Virus record (IMG/VR): IMGVR_UViG_3300037481_000204
Span: 1 to 25,534 of that record
From: a virus
Reading direction: 5' to 3' (one strand)
Length of the DNA: 25,534 nucleotides
Shown in pieces: positions 1-7,771 of the stretch. Numbering within the stretch: the first letter of the stretch is position 1; every line of letters begins with the position of its first letter. The notes beneath the pieces were generated by a model. That model worked only from the letters and a program-made list of their open reading frames with translations, did no database searches and had not been told where the DNA came from. The translations under genes and the position numbers were made by a program.

Positions 1-56
1 TAAAGCGTCCCTGCCTTGTAGAGGTAAGGGATGTTTAGGAGAGAAGGAGTGGACAT
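1..56 (-). CDS. Partial second tail fibre/adhesin gene (5' end only)
   Basis: An ATG at 54-56 opens a reading frame that runs off the left edge, giving 18 residues beginning MSTPSLLNIPYLYKAGTL. It starts three bases after the stop of the neighbouring fibre gene. Its N-terminus parallels that gene's start (MSNPSLLCVPYRFKTSKL): M-S-x-P-S-L-L-x-x-P-Y-x-x-K matches at the same spacing. I therefore read it as a tandem paralogue sharing the same virion-attachment or start sequence. Only the beginning is visible, so its length and receptor-binding part are unknown. The similarity is seen directly; the fibre role is inferred from the neighbour. Confidence 0.6.
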   Translation of the reverse strand, partial: MSTPSLLNIPYLYKAGTL

Positions 57-59
57 AGG

Positions 60-1334
60 TTATTGCGTGAGAGATTGGAGGGAGTTGGGGCCGGTATTGG
101 GCAGGCGGGTGGGGTAGAGGGTCACGGCACGGATGCGCACATCAGCCATTCTTGTACCGCCTGCGGATGACATATCAATAACACACCTATTCATTGATGT
201 AATGATTTGATTGCCTCCGTTTGGTAGGTTATACTGAACTCCATTAACAAAACAAACAACACCACTTCCATTATATCCCCAAGCGATTTTTACGCCATTA
301 GCTGTAGATGGTGTAGACAAACTGTCACTTTGTCCATTAACAATGCTCCGAACGGAAGTCACCCCAACCCCTAAACCTATGTTATTTGATGTTGGCGTTC
401 CAATTATATAAAGCCAAAGGGTAGCACCTGTTGAGCCTTTTGCAAAATAAGACATATCAAGATAAAAAGTCCCCTCCGTTTGCCCCATCAGCGAAGATAT
501 CCCCGTTCTATCAACGACCTCCGCTCCCCGTGTGACGGGGGAGGCGGCTGTGGGGATGTAGGAGGTGGCGGCCGAGCCTGTTTCAAGTTGTGCGCCAAAA
601 ATGTATGCGCCTTGATTGCCCGTGCCGTTGTAGGTTGTATTCCCCGAAGCATCGCAGAGGCGAATTTGGACATTATGATTTCCCGTAATACTTGAAGTAT
701 AGGTCAATATGCACCTCCACCATCCGTTGCCATAATTCTGCATAGATGCAGAAACGCCCGCAGTTAATGTTGCAATTCCCGTTATTAGGTTAAAGTTTGC
801 GTTTCCACCTCCTCCTGCATTGTTAAATAAATTAATGATTGTCCTTTCAGCCGCTTTTGCAAAAACGCTCAAAGTATAAGTTGTCCCCGATACATTTCCT
901 GCAAAAATGTCAATAATGCCGTGAACAACACTTGCGGCTGAATTTTCTTGAATATAATCAGCGAGATTTGTTCCGTATGGGTCGCGAGTTGCAGTTGTAT
1001 TTGCTACACTACCACTTCCAAAAGCGTTTAGGTTAAATTTCGTATGAAAGGCAGCGGTAAAATCCTCGCTTTGTTGAATTTGATTCTGCGCAAGCGGCTC
1101 AACCAAAAGAGCAGGACACCCTGCCGTAATGCCTCCCAAAGGGTAATCCAAACGAGGCACATTGTCTGCAACGAGTTCAATAAGACCCGCAGCATTGACT
1201 CTCGTAGCCTGACCCGCAGTCGGAGTGGTCGCACGAGTAACGACAAAATCCCCCAAACCCGAATCGGGGATTTGAGAGTATAACTTGCTTGTCTTAAAGC
1301 GATAAGGAACGCAAAGAAGCGATGGATTAGACAT
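60..1334 (-). CDS. Tail fibre / receptor-binding protein with lectin-like domains
   Basis: This 424-residue protein probably forms part of a tail fibre or spike that binds the host surface. Residues about 30-95 carry a signature common at the start of such phage proteins: TRATTPTAG, then a segment with VADNVPRLDYP, then CPALLVEPLAQNQ and a following SEDF. The middle (about 95-265) looks like a carbohydrate-binding beta-sandwich and ends in GAQLETGSAATSYIPT and VTRGAEVV, a recurring junction in this family. The C-terminal 150 residues (GTFYLDMSY, then a final LYPTRLPN) resemble a laminin-G/concanavalin-like jelly roll. Its start overlaps the upstream stop as TGATG. Glycan binding is inferred; no enzyme motif is visible. 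Confidence 0.75.
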   Translation of the reverse strand: MSNPSLLCVPYRFKTSKLYSQIPDSGLGDFVVTRATTPTAGQATRVNAAGLIELVADNVPRLDYPLGGITAGCPALLVEPLAQNQIQQSEDFTAAFHTKFNLNAFGSGSVANTTATRDPYGTNLADYIQENSAASVVHGIIDIFAGNVSGTTYTLSVFAKAAERTIINLFNNAGGGGNANFNLITGIATLTAGVSASMQNYGNGWWRCILTYTSSITGNHNVQIRLCDASGNTTYNGTGNQGAYIFGAQLETGSAATSYIPTAASPVTRGAEVVDRTGISSLMGQTEGTFYLDMSYFAKGSTGATLWLYIIGTPTSNNIGLGVGVTSVRSIVNGQSDSLSTPSTANGVKIAWGYNGSGVVCFVNGVQYNLPNGGNQIITSMNRCVIDMSSAGGTRMADVRIRAVTLYPTRLPNTGPNSLQSLTQ

Positions 1335-1855
1335 CAGGCATTAGGGTTCAAGGGTGAAAATCTCGCAAGAAGGCAGTTGTATGCGCTAACCTCCTTCACG
1401 GTCGCTAAGTCAGTATCGCAACGAAGGTTGAAGTACCAAAAGTCAGCGTAGTCCTCGTCAGCAGTCGGCACAAGCGGTGGGCCAGACATCTCGTAGCGAA
1501 ACTCCCGGCCACAAGTGCTTTCCAACTCAGGAGCAAACGCTCCACCTGCCTTGGCGCGGGCCAAAAAGTTCGCCCATATCTCAAACCAAAAGAGTTGGTT
1601 CACCAACACGCCCTGCAACAAAGCCAAGAACGCAGCAGCACTACTACCTATCGCAACCAAATCGCTGTTCCTCACCGACAAGGTTTCGCTGACCTCCCCG
1701 TGCGGGTAAATCCATACGGTCGTGTCCGTAGTGCGAGGGTCTAACTCAAAGCCAATGATGTGAGCGTAAGACACATAAAAGGTCTGCGAGTTGTCGTAAA
1801 CGAGCGTTAAGAGCCTCGTCCCGAAGGTGAAAGATGTAAGTCTGCCAAGTGCCAT
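1334..1855 (-). CDS. Hypothetical virion-associated protein (173 aa)
   Basis: I do not recognise this protein. It begins MALGRLTSFTFGTRLLTLVY, has a moderately hydrophobic centre (SSAAAFLALLQGVLVNQLFWFEIW, about residues 70-95) and contains three or four scattered cysteines. There is no signal peptide or obvious transmembrane helix. Its start codon abuts the stop of the 184-residue gene upstream, and its TGA stop overlaps the ATG of the tail fibre. That tight packing in the neck-to-fibre stretch suggests a structural, fibre-attachment or baseplate role, which is inference from position only. Its TGA stop also shows that TGA is used as a stop codon in this phage. Confidence 0.75.
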   Translation of the reverse strand: MALGRLTSFTFGTRLLTLVYDNSQTFYVSYAHIIGFELDPRTTDTTVWIYPHGEVSETLSVRNSDLVAIGSSAAAFLALLQGVLVNQLFWFEIWANFLARAKAGGAFAPELESTCGREFRYEMSGPPLVPTADEDYADFWYFNLRCDTDLATVKEVSAYNCLLARFSPLNPNA

Positions 1856-2409
1856 TAGACGCTCATTAAAGAAAGTTGGCCGTTCAAAAGGGTAATCTGA
1901 TTTGCCCCGGTTTCCTGCTCAATCCATATCTCGTAATAAGCCGCGCCCGAAGCAAACAACTCGGTGTAAATCCCGTGAGGGTCGGAAGAGCGCAGGTGAA
2001 CGGTGACTTTCGTAGAGGGGTCTATCACGCCATTCTTTGCAATGTAGAAGTAATACTCGCGTGTATTTGAGCCGCTGAAGTTTATCAAGGCACTCACCCG
2101 GTAAGGCAATCCCGCCAAACCCGTCCATTGAACCCTGGGGCTTGTTTCCGAACTCACATTGTAAGGTGTACTCACAACGCTCGTCATTGGGTAAGTCAGT
2201 TTCTCAGGCGTATCGCCAGTCGTTGGAGTGAAGTTAAAACTTGCCTGCGTAGAAAGGCTTACACAGCCTCTCTCGCGAATCAATGTCGCGGAATCAGCGA
2301 AGTCTTCAAACAAAGTGCCTACCCTTAAAGCGGTATTCAGCGCAGTACCCGTTTCGTCCCTCACCACAACCGAGGACGCATCCAAATTTATCCGTGTCTT
2401 AACAGCCAT
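1855..2409 (-). CDS. Hypothetical virion protein, probable beta-sandwich (184 aa)
   Basis: This protein has no recognised catalytic motif. Residues 1-60 (MAVKTRINLDASSVVVRDET, then GTLFEDFADSATLIRERG) are followed by about 110 residues of alternating polar and hydrophobic segments typical of a beta-sandwich, such as YRVSALINFSGS, EYYFYIAKNG and AYYEIWIEQETG. Such folds are common in fibre tips, head decorations and carrier domains. It is the first gene after a 40-base gap holding a promoter-like TATCTTTG, so it may lead its own transcript with the two fibre-end genes. A virion decoration or fibre-associated role is inferred. Confidence 0.72.
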   Translation of the reverse strand: MAVKTRINLDASSVVVRDETGTALNTALRVGTLFEDFADSATLIRERGCVSLSTQASFNFTPTTGDTPEKLTYPMTSVVSTPYNVSSETSPRVQWTGLAGLPYRVSALINFSGSNTREYYFYIAKNGVIDPSTKVTVHLRSSDPHGIYTELFASGAAYYEIWIEQETGANQITLLNGQLSLMSV

Positions 2410-2428
2410 ATTCGTTTGATTTTAAGTT

Positions 2429-2436
2429 CAAAGATA
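2429..2436 (-). promoter_or_regulatory. Bacteroidetes-type -7 element (TATCTTTG)
   Basis: The minus strand reads TATCTTTG, matching the Bacteroidetes TAnnTTTG consensus. It lies 19 bases before the ATG of the 184-residue gene, inside the short gap after the upstream stop. A TTTA 18 bases further upstream is a weak candidate for the -33 element. Confidence 0.5.
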
Positions 2437-2449
2437 AAGTTTGAGCGAC

Positions 2450-3070
2450 CTAATTAAAGGTTTGGTCAAAAGTCTGGTCAAAGATTCGGGCCACGGGGGT
2501 AGGCGTAGGGACGCAAGGCTCTTCGGTGTTCAAACAAGAAGCATCACCCACCACCTCAACCTCCAAGTCAAGAGTAATGATATACAAGTTCGTGTCCCAC
2601 GCAATCTTCGCCCCCTCAAACTCGCTCTCCAGGTTCTCCTTAATGGAATACCCGGAACTCACACCCAACACATCCACACTCACCGCACCGACAGTCTGCG
2701 CCAAAGACTCGTAGAGGCCCGTAATCTTGCTCTGGACGAGCGAACTCACCTCGTAAGGTCTCTTACCCTTCCTGCGACCGATAATCACAAGGCGCAAGGG
2801 ATAAACGATTCTGAGCAGGTCTTGGCATCCGATGAAGTTGTTTTCCTCCGTGACCTCCGCACGCTCCCGGCCATTGTAGCGAATGAAGGCAATGCCTTCG
2901 TTCCAATCGTAATCGTCAACAACGTGGCGGTACTCTCCGTTGGAGCAGTAAACGGCAGGGATAATCTTGCCATCACGATCCGGCAACAACTCCGCAAAGC
3001 CCGTATGCCGAACGAGTTTGTAGGCGTTCAGTCGGGCGAATATCTCGTCAATAACCTGGGTAACTATCAT
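2450..3070 (-). CDS. Putative tail terminator/neck protein (206 aa)
   Basis: This gene lies where head-tail joining proteins are expected: after the capsid and 334-residue genes and just behind the 149-residue neck-like gene, with a 4-base overlap. The protein begins MIVTQVIDEIFARLNAYK and contains a mixed alpha/beta stretch with a basic turn, VIIGRRKGKRPYEV, near residue 95. A C-terminal beta-rich half (TNLYIITLDLEVEVVG) follows. The far C-terminus is proline- and threonine-rich and ends in a short duplicated FDQTFDQTFN. The small size, fold pattern and location are consistent with a tail terminator or completion protein. No diagnostic residue confirms this. Confidence 0.6.
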   Translation of the reverse strand: MIVTQVIDEIFARLNAYKLVRHTGFAELLPDRDGKIIPAVYCSNGEYRHVVDDYDWNEGIAFIRYNGRERAEVTEENNFIGCQDLLRIVYPLRLVIIGRRKGKRPYEVSSLVQSKITGLYESLAQTVGAVSVDVLGVSSGYSIKENLESEFEGAKIAWDTNLYIITLDLEVEVVGDASCLNTEEPCVPTPTPVARIFDQTFDQTFN

Positions 3071-3516
3071 TTGAAGACTTTAGCGAAAAAGGTTCGGGTC
3101 AATAAATCAACGAAATACTGCTTTTCGGGGGCAGACAACCCAAAGATAGTGCCCCTACGCTTCTCGTTCTCAACGACTTTCTCCTTATTTTCAGCGGTCA
3201 AGACATTGAAGGAGATGGATGGGGTCTTCCCGGTAACTCTACGAGTTGGCTTGCTGAACTCGCTCTTCAACTCACCGCTGAATTTCATATCAATGAACGC
3301 GACCTGCAAGCCTTTCTTGCGCCTCTTTTCCTTGTACTTGTCGCTTGCGTAATTGCCAATCTTGCCCAAATCGGGCTTCAAGCCTTTCTCAAAGATCCGA
3401 GGCAGTACCTGGTCGCTATGGGTTGCAGGCGCAGACTCGTCCAAGGCAGCGACTAAATTGCTCTTCAGAGAAGAACTCTGCCCTTGAATCTTCGTGATAT
3501 ATTCATCAAGTGTCAC
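3067..3516 (-). CDS. HK97 gp10-like neck/tail completion protein (149 aa)
   Basis: This small basic protein has features seen in HK97 gp10-like and related tail-completion families. It has an N-terminal helix (MTLDEYITKIQGQ), a basic loop KEKRRKKGLQ (about residues 62-72), a beta stretch FIDMKFSGEL, and a C-terminal segment with RGTIFGLS followed by a helix (EKQYFVDLLTRTFF). In such families this closing segment often reads G-x-I-F-G-L-S before the last helix. It overlaps both neighbours by four bases, within the connector-to-tail stretch. The family call is from pattern recognition and needs a profile search. Confidence 0.6.
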   Translation of the reverse strand: MTLDEYITKIQGQSSSLKSNLVAALDESAPATHSDQVLPRIFEKGLKPDLGKIGNYASDKYKEKRRKKGLQVAFIDMKFSGELKSEFSKPTRRVTGKTPSISFNVLTAENKEKVVENEKRRGTIFGLSAPEKQYFVDLLTRTFFAKVFK

Positions 3517-4517
3517 GGTATGAAGGAGGCTTGCCGAACCCTCTGCCTACAAGCAAAACAACCGCTCTCCGGCAGGGATGCTTGCTCAAAGTAGCGTTGC
3601 ATATATTGGTCGTATTGGGCTTGATAGTAGTTGCTCAACTCTTGATTCATATCCCGGTTGAACACAATGACACCGTTCAGCCTTTTGGAGAACTCCATCT
3701 CCTTCAACAACAACATCCCGGTCTTGTAAAGCAATGGATAGCCAAGTTGCGCAACGTGGGCGCAGAGCAATGCTTCAAAACTGCAAGCGACTTGGTATTG
3801 AACACTCAAGCCACCGGTGAAGCCACCCCCTGAAATGTTGCTCTCAATCAACTGACCGCCCGTGGGTATCTCAATGGCCCGCTCAAGCATATTCTCCGAC
3901 CAACGATAACCCCGACCGCATCCACCGCATCCGTAGGTCGCATACAGGCTCGTCTGGAAGGAAGCCTTCGTGGTGGCATCGTAAAGCACCGCCAAATTCA
4001 ACATCTGACCGTTGGATTGGTAGGTCTTGTTCACCACAAGCCTCGTCACCGAATTAGCCACCGAGGTGACATTGAAGGTGTCCAGAGTCACGCCCGTCCT
4101 CAAGTCAACCACGCGAACCGGGACAACGCCCGAAGAAGGCAACAAGAGGCTCAAAGAAGTAATCGTCACGGAGATGTAATCCACCTGCCGATAGCGCATC
4201 CCGATGCCTCTCCATACACCCGAAGCAGCCAAAGGCTGAACGGACTCGGCATAGAAGCCCAAATCGCCATTCCAAGATGAAGTGGTATAGTTCCAACGGC
4301 TCTGTAGGTAAGCCAACGACTCAGCCTTCAGCATATTGGCCGCTTGGTCAATCTTGCGCTGAATCAAGGTGTAGGCCGTCTTGTCCTCCTCGTTAACCCC
4401 CGAATCAAGGTCGGCCAGACTAATGCCGGTCAAATCATTGATGTAGAGGCCGCTGATAGGCTCAACAGCAGGGTCGCAGAGGCCGCGAATCCCGATGACA
4501 TTATTCCAACAACTCAT
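3513..4517 (-). CDS. Putative head-tail connector or other structural protein (334 aa)
   Basis: This protein is not confidently assignable. The N-terminal 75 residues (GIRGLCDPAVEPISGLYIND, then LTGISLADLDSG) are followed by a predicted helix (YTLIQRKIDQAANMLKAESL). The centre is a beta-rich domain (about 100-185), then a cysteine cluster CGGCGRG near residue 197, and a helical C-terminal half ending with CFACRQRVR. The cysteine pairs could bind metal or form disulfides in the virion. The gene follows the capsid gene after a terminator-like hairpin and starts four bases downstream of a TAACTTTG motif. Its place between capsid and neck genes suggests an adaptor, connector or stopper role, by inference only. 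Confidence 0.65.
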   Translation of the reverse strand: MSCWNNVIGIRGLCDPAVEPISGLYINDLTGISLADLDSGVNEEDKTAYTLIQRKIDQAANMLKAESLAYLQSRWNYTTSSWNGDLGFYAESVQPLAASGVWRGIGMRYRQVDYISVTITSLSLLLPSSGVVPVRVVDLRTGVTLDTFNVTSVANSVTRLVVNKTYQSNGQMLNLAVLYDATTKASFQTSLYATYGCGGCGRGYRWSENMLERAIEIPTGGQLIESNISGGGFTGGLSVQYQVACSFEALLCAHVAQLGYPLLYKTGMLLLKEMEFSKRLNGVIVFNRDMNQELSNYYQAQYDQYMQRYFEQASLPESGCFACRQRVRQASFIP

Positions 4518-4521
4518 AAGA

Positions 4522-4529
4522 CAAAGTTA
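4522..4529 (-). promoter_or_regulatory. Bacteroidetes-type -7 element (TAACTTTG), very close to the start codon
   Basis: The minus strand reads TAACTTTG followed by only TCTT before the ATG of the 334-residue gene. If this is the -7 element, transcription would begin at or next to the start codon and give a leaderless message. The motif sits just after the capsid-gene terminator, as expected for a fresh transcript. No clear -33 element was seen. Confidence 0.5.
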
Positions 4530-4550
4530 CTAAAAATCAATGGTACAAGG

Positions 4551-4583
4551 TACAAAAAGAAAAGGGGATGCTTTCGCACCCCC
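4551..4583 (-). terminator. Intrinsic terminator after the major capsid gene
   Basis: On the minus strand GGGGGTGC and GCATCCCC form an eight-pair stem, with one G-U pair, closed by a GAAA tetraloop. It is followed by the T-rich tract TTTTCTTTTT. It lies 26 bases past the capsid stop and before the next promoter-like motif, so it would give a discrete or attenuated capsid transcript. Confidence 0.8.
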
Positions 4584-4608
4584 TCTTCACACTAAACCCA
4601 AGCAGAGA

Positions 4609-5667
4609 TTAGTTGCTCACCAATCCGTTAAAGATGTAGTTCACGCCAGCCAAGTCATCGTCATTGAAGAACAAGTCGGCAGGGAGATCAACATACTTAT
4701 AGGAAAGACCCAAGAAGAACTTCCAGGTGTTGCAATCCAACTGAGCGTAGTAGTCAAACTCAAGCCCGGTCTCAGGGTCGGAAATCGTACCCTTTTTGAT
4801 GGACTGGTCATCAATTACGCGGATGCCGGAAGCACCACGGAAAGCATTGTAGCGGATCAACTGAACGCCACCGGGAGCAATCATCGCGAACTCACCTGCA
4901 CCGAAAGTGGTGTCGGCCTTTGGCTCAAAGAAGAAGTAAGACTGAGCGTCTGAGTTCATCATTGACTGAAGGTCAACATTCACGGTAGCACAGCAATGCG
5001 ACTTGAGAGCCGTCATATACTTGTGAGAAAGCTCACCACCGATGATGATAGGGCGATCCCAACCTTCAGCAAGCTGATACTGATAGGTCACATCGGAGAG
5101 ATAATCATCCAAGAACCAACCATTGGTGGTGTTTTTGGTCTTGGTGGTCATCAAGGTGCGCGCTCCGTTTACGGTGGATCCTGCATTGAAGGGGAACTTA
5201 CCGAAGTTGGTAGAGATGTAGTTCACGGCCTCTTCGTTCATAAAACGCTTGAGAGCCTGAAGGTTCATCGCCAACTGCCGAGCGATATAGTTCTCGTCAT
5301 TCTCACAACGAGGAGCCAAATCGTCAAGGCTGACCGACCACCTGCGAGAAGCACCGGTGGCAGGGTCAATGTTGTAAACGGTAGATGTTTCTCCGTAAGT
5401 TGGCCCGGCAGCGCAGTTCAACTCAGCAGAAGTGGAAGTCCCGGCATCGTTCATGCGAGGCTGGTACACGACCTCAACCTGGCGGTAGTGGCCGTTCTTG
5501 GTGTCAATCTGGTTTTGGATGATACCAGATTCGTTCATCGGGGAGGTGATAGCCCGAAGAGTGTTGATGTGTCCGGGGAACATCGTTGGATCGGCATTGA
5601 AATAGCCATCGTCCAAACGACCTTGGATGTCGGGACACGATACGAAAGATGAAAAAGCGTATGACAT
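4609..5667 (-). CDS. Major capsid protein
   Basis: This 352-residue protein has the size, position and character expected of a HK97-fold major capsid protein. It follows the scaffold gene and is followed at once by a strong terminator. The sequence has an N-terminal arm (1-60), a helix-rich stretch with MNLQALKRFMNEEAVNYIST (about 130-155), and a mixed domain with WDRPIIIGGELSHKYMTALK (about 205-225). A loop and strand, FAMIAPGGVQLIRYN (about 265-280), follow. The C-terminal part (DPETGLEFDYYAQLDC, then WKFFLGLSYKYVDLP) is typical of capsid proteins from this type of phage. The 79-base gap before its start contains no promoter match. The call rests on context and length as much as on motifs. 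Confidence 0.78.
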   Translation of the reverse strand: MSYAFSSFVSCPDIQGRLDDGYFNADPTMFPGHINTLRAITSPMNESGIIQNQIDTKNGHYRQVEVVYQPRMNDAGTSTSAELNCAAGPTYGETSTVYNIDPATGASRRWSVSLDDLAPRCENDENYIARQLAMNLQALKRFMNEEAVNYISTNFGKFPFNAGSTVNGARTLMTTKTKNTTNGWFLDDYLSDVTYQYQLAEGWDRPIIIGGELSHKYMTALKSHCCATVNVDLQSMMNSDAQSYFFFEPKADTTFGAGEFAMIAPGGVQLIRYNAFRGASGIRVIDDQSIKKGTISDPETGLEFDYYAQLDCNTWKFFLGLSYKYVDLPADLFFNDDDLAGVNYIFNGLVSN

Positions 5668-5746
5668 TTTTTTGGAATGAAAGAAAGGTTTGTCGGCTAT
5701 TTCTTGCCAAGCCAGGCACTATGGGGCTTATTGTCCCCCCGACACA

Positions 5747-6562
5747 TCATCGTGCGCTAATCTCTTCTCTATGCTTCGCGGCCCTTGGGTGCAAGAACCG
5801 TTCGCGATTTCCTTCTTTTGTGCCAGAGGTCGTTGTCCGAATTGGCTCTCGGTCTTGCTTCCCGGCTTCTCCTGCCTTCTTGAGCATTTGAGCCTTGTCA
5901 GCCTCCGAGCGAACCAACTCTTCAGGTGTCAGATAGCCCGTGCCTTTCTCGTTCTTGATCTGGCTTCCGTTCTTGTCTGTCACCACCAACTTCCCGTCCG
6001 ACAATGCAAAGATATAACGCTCATTCAATTCTAAGTCAAAGCCCTTCTTGGCAAACTGATTGACCGAATCGCTCCACGAAAGGGATGACTTAATCTTCAT
6101 TACCTCTTGGTTAATGATGTAATTGTCAATCGCCTTCTGCGACTCAACCTCCTTCTGCTCAAGCTTCTGCGTCAACTCACCCGCTAAGGTTTCGTATTCG
6201 CTCTTCTGCTTCTTCAACTCAGCGAGTTGGGTCTTGTAGCCCTCATCGTCCTTCCCGGTGTTCTTGGCCTGCTCCTTCAAGTCCTCAATCTGCGTATTGA
6301 TACGCTGTTGGGCAACCTCAAACAGATCGGACAGTTTCTTGCCCTTTACATCGTCCTCGGTCAAGTTGAAAGCCCTCTTGAACTTGGTCTCAAGGCTTCC
6401 GAGAGTCTTGCCTGTTACGCGATTGCGGATGTCCTCATCGTCAACGGCCACCTCACGGGACACATACTTCTTCGCAAGTTCTTCCTTGAACTCGTCAAGG
6501 GATGCAAACTCTTTCTCTTGGTCAAATAGCCATTTGGCCATCTCTTTGGAATCTACGCTCAT
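5747..6562 (-). CDS. Capsid scaffolding protein
   Basis: This 271-residue, highly charged protein is dominated by a coiled coil at about residues 80-165 (QQRINTQIEDLKEQAKN and QLAELKKQKSEYETLAGEL mark it). A compact domain follows (about 165-215), and the tail is basic and low in complexity, ending AAKHREEISAR. A long coiled coil with a basic C-terminus just before the capsid gene is the usual make-up of phage scaffolds, which fill the procapsid and bind the shell through the C-terminus. No serine protease motif is apparent, so a fused prohead protease is unlikely. Its start overlaps the preceding gene by four bases. Confidence 0.75.
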   Translation of the reverse strand: MSVDSKEMAKWLFDQEKEFASLDEFKEELAKKYVSREVAVDDEDIRNRVTGKTLGSLETKFKRAFNLTEDDVKGKKLSDLFEVAQQRINTQIEDLKEQAKNTGKDDEGYKTQLAELKKQKSEYETLAGELTQKLEQKEVESQKAIDNYIINQEVMKIKSSLSWSDSVNQFAKKGFDLELNERYIFALSDGKLVVTDKNGSQIKNEKGTGYLTPEELVRSEADKAQMLKKAGEAGKQDREPIRTTTSGTKEGNRERFLHPRAAKHREEISAR

Positions 6563-6909
6563 TTTCTACGGGTTTTAGTGGTTGGTGTTTCTTCGGTTGG
6601 TATTTCTTGGGGGAGTGACTCTTCAGCCTCTTCCTCTCCAGGTACTTCGGGGGTTTGTTCCATCATCGTTTCGGCAGACTGCGAAACAATAACTTGTGGC
6701 TCTTCTGCCTGAATCATTCTCCTGCGCTTAGGGGCTTCCAAGACCCGTTCGGCCATTTGGTTTTGGGGATTCAAGTAGGCTTCATCCTCAATGCGGATGC
6801 CGTACTTTTTCAAGAACCCGGTGCTTCTTGCGGTCTCACGGCTAATCATTACGACTTGACCGTTTGACTTGATAGCGCGAATGCGCCTGCCTCTCATTTC
6901 GTCATTCAT
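6559..6909 (-). CDS. Small hypothetical protein with acidic tail (116 aa)
   Basis: The function is unknown. The first 45 residues are compact and basic (MNDEMRGRRIRAIKSNGQVV, then ISRETARSTGFLKKYGIRIE). The rest is disordered: a basic patch APKRRRM is followed by an acidic, proline- and threonine-rich run (EVPGEEEAEESLPQEIPTEE) and a final KTRRK. It lies between the Mu F-like head gene and the scaffold and overlaps the scaffold start, so an assembly accessory role is plausible but not shown. A TATATTTG motif lies 20 bases upstream of the ATG, suggesting it leads a transcript with scaffold and capsid. A second ATG four codons in is possible. Confidence 0.7.
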   Translation of the reverse strand: MNDEMRGRRIRAIKSNGQVVMISRETARSTGFLKKYGIRIEDEAYLNPQNQMAERVLEAPKRRRMIQAEEPQVIVSQSAETMMEQTPEVPGEEEAEESLPQEIPTEETPTTKTRRK

Positions 6910-6929
6910 ATATTTAAGGGTTTATGGTG

Positions 6930-6937
6930 CAAATATA
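6930..6937 (-). promoter_or_regulatory. Bacteroidetes-type -7 element (TATATTTG)
   Basis: The minus strand reads TATATTTG, a full TAnnTTTG match, 20 bases before the ATG of the 116-residue gene and inside a 43-base gap. A TTTG lies 16 bases further upstream, slightly closer than the usual -33 spacing. It would drive the small acidic protein, scaffold and capsid genes. Confidence 0.55.
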
Positions 6938-6952
6938 AACAAAAATGGGTAT

Positions 6953-7762
6953 TCAAACTTGCGGAACAAGCCAATGCCTACAACGATAGCCTCCCAAATA
7001 AATGAAAATGGTGGCCTCGTCCGTGCCGGGAATCTTTCCCTTCCAATCGCCCAACCTTCCCCACGAACGAATCGTCCCCTCATCAAAAACCTTGCCATCC
7101 CTTGACACGCAGAAAGGACGCGAATCGTTCACCAATCCCCCGGAATACTTGAACTTCTTAATGCCCAAAGCCTTACCCAAAGCGTAGGTGAAGGAACGGT
7201 CAATCACCGCAAACATCGTGTCAGCAGTCAAGACCGCCATATTGAACAAGCGACCCTTTTTGTCAGGGCCACCTCCAACCATTATCTCGCTAATCCCTCC
7301 CTCCAAAAGCGACCGGGCCGAACCCGAAGCAATGGACGCAAGGACAAAGTTTCGTATATAAGCGTATAGATTCGTCTCAAGGTTGGTCAAATCGTCAAAC
7401 ATTGACCGCATTTGCTCCTCGTAACCGACCTCTGAAGCCGAGTTTACATCAAAGCCCAACTTATCGTAATACTGTTTGGTCAAGTCGGCCTGCGTGTCAA
7501 TCTTCTTCGCCAAAAACACCAACGCATCGTAATAACTGCTCCGCGATACGGCATCCTTAAATTCGGCCATCAGAGCCTCTACACGGGCGTAATTGTCGGT
7601 GGTGGATAGGAGATTGCCTTCGGTGTCGTAGGAGAGCTTAGAGAGCATTAAAAGGAGCAAAGCGAGCAGTTCATCCTGCGACTTGTCAACCTTCTTTCCA
7701 AACTCTTCTCCAATCGTGTCCAAGCCTTCCTGCTTGGAGGCTGCAATCTCTTCTAAAGTCAT
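6953..7762 (-). CDS. Mu F-like minor head / head morphogenesis protein
   Basis: This 269-residue protein sits directly downstream of the portal, where Mu gpF or SPP1 gp7-like minor head proteins occur. The N-terminal 170 residues are helical (EEIAASKQEGLDTIGEEFGK, then ELLALLLLMLSKLSYD). The C-terminal 80 residues carry the family hallmark: NDSRPFCVSRDGKVF, a tryptophan-rich stretch WGRLGDWKGKIPG, and a closing GGYRCRHWLVP, equivalent to the D-x-R-x-x-C ... C-R-H pattern. Such proteins are thought to enter the procapsid with the portal and may leave with the DNA. The gene begins nine bases after the portal stop. No toxin domain is attached. Confidence 0.75.
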   Translation of the reverse strand: MTLEEIAASKQEGLDTIGEEFGKKVDKSQDELLALLLLMLSKLSYDTEGNLLSTTDNYARVEALMAEFKDAVSRSSYYDALVFLAKKIDTQADLTKQYYDKLGFDVNSASEVGYEEQMRSMFDDLTNLETNLYAYIRNFVLASIASGSARSLLEGGISEIMVGGGPDKKGRLFNMAVLTADTMFAVIDRSFTYALGKALGIKKFKYSGGLVNDSRPFCVSRDGKVFDEGTIRSWGRLGDWKGKIPGTDEATIFIYLGGYRCRHWLVPQV

Positions 7763-7771
7763 TGGTTAGGG

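Noticed and set aside
60-1334. Diversity-generating retroelement acting on the fibre gene
   Set aside because: No reverse transcriptase or template repeat is in the window, and the fibre C-terminus shows no adenine-biased variable repeat pair.
2441-3352. Plus-strand open frame of 303 codons
   Set aside because: It lies opposite two well-packed minus-strand neck genes with overlapping starts and stops, and its protein shows no domain.
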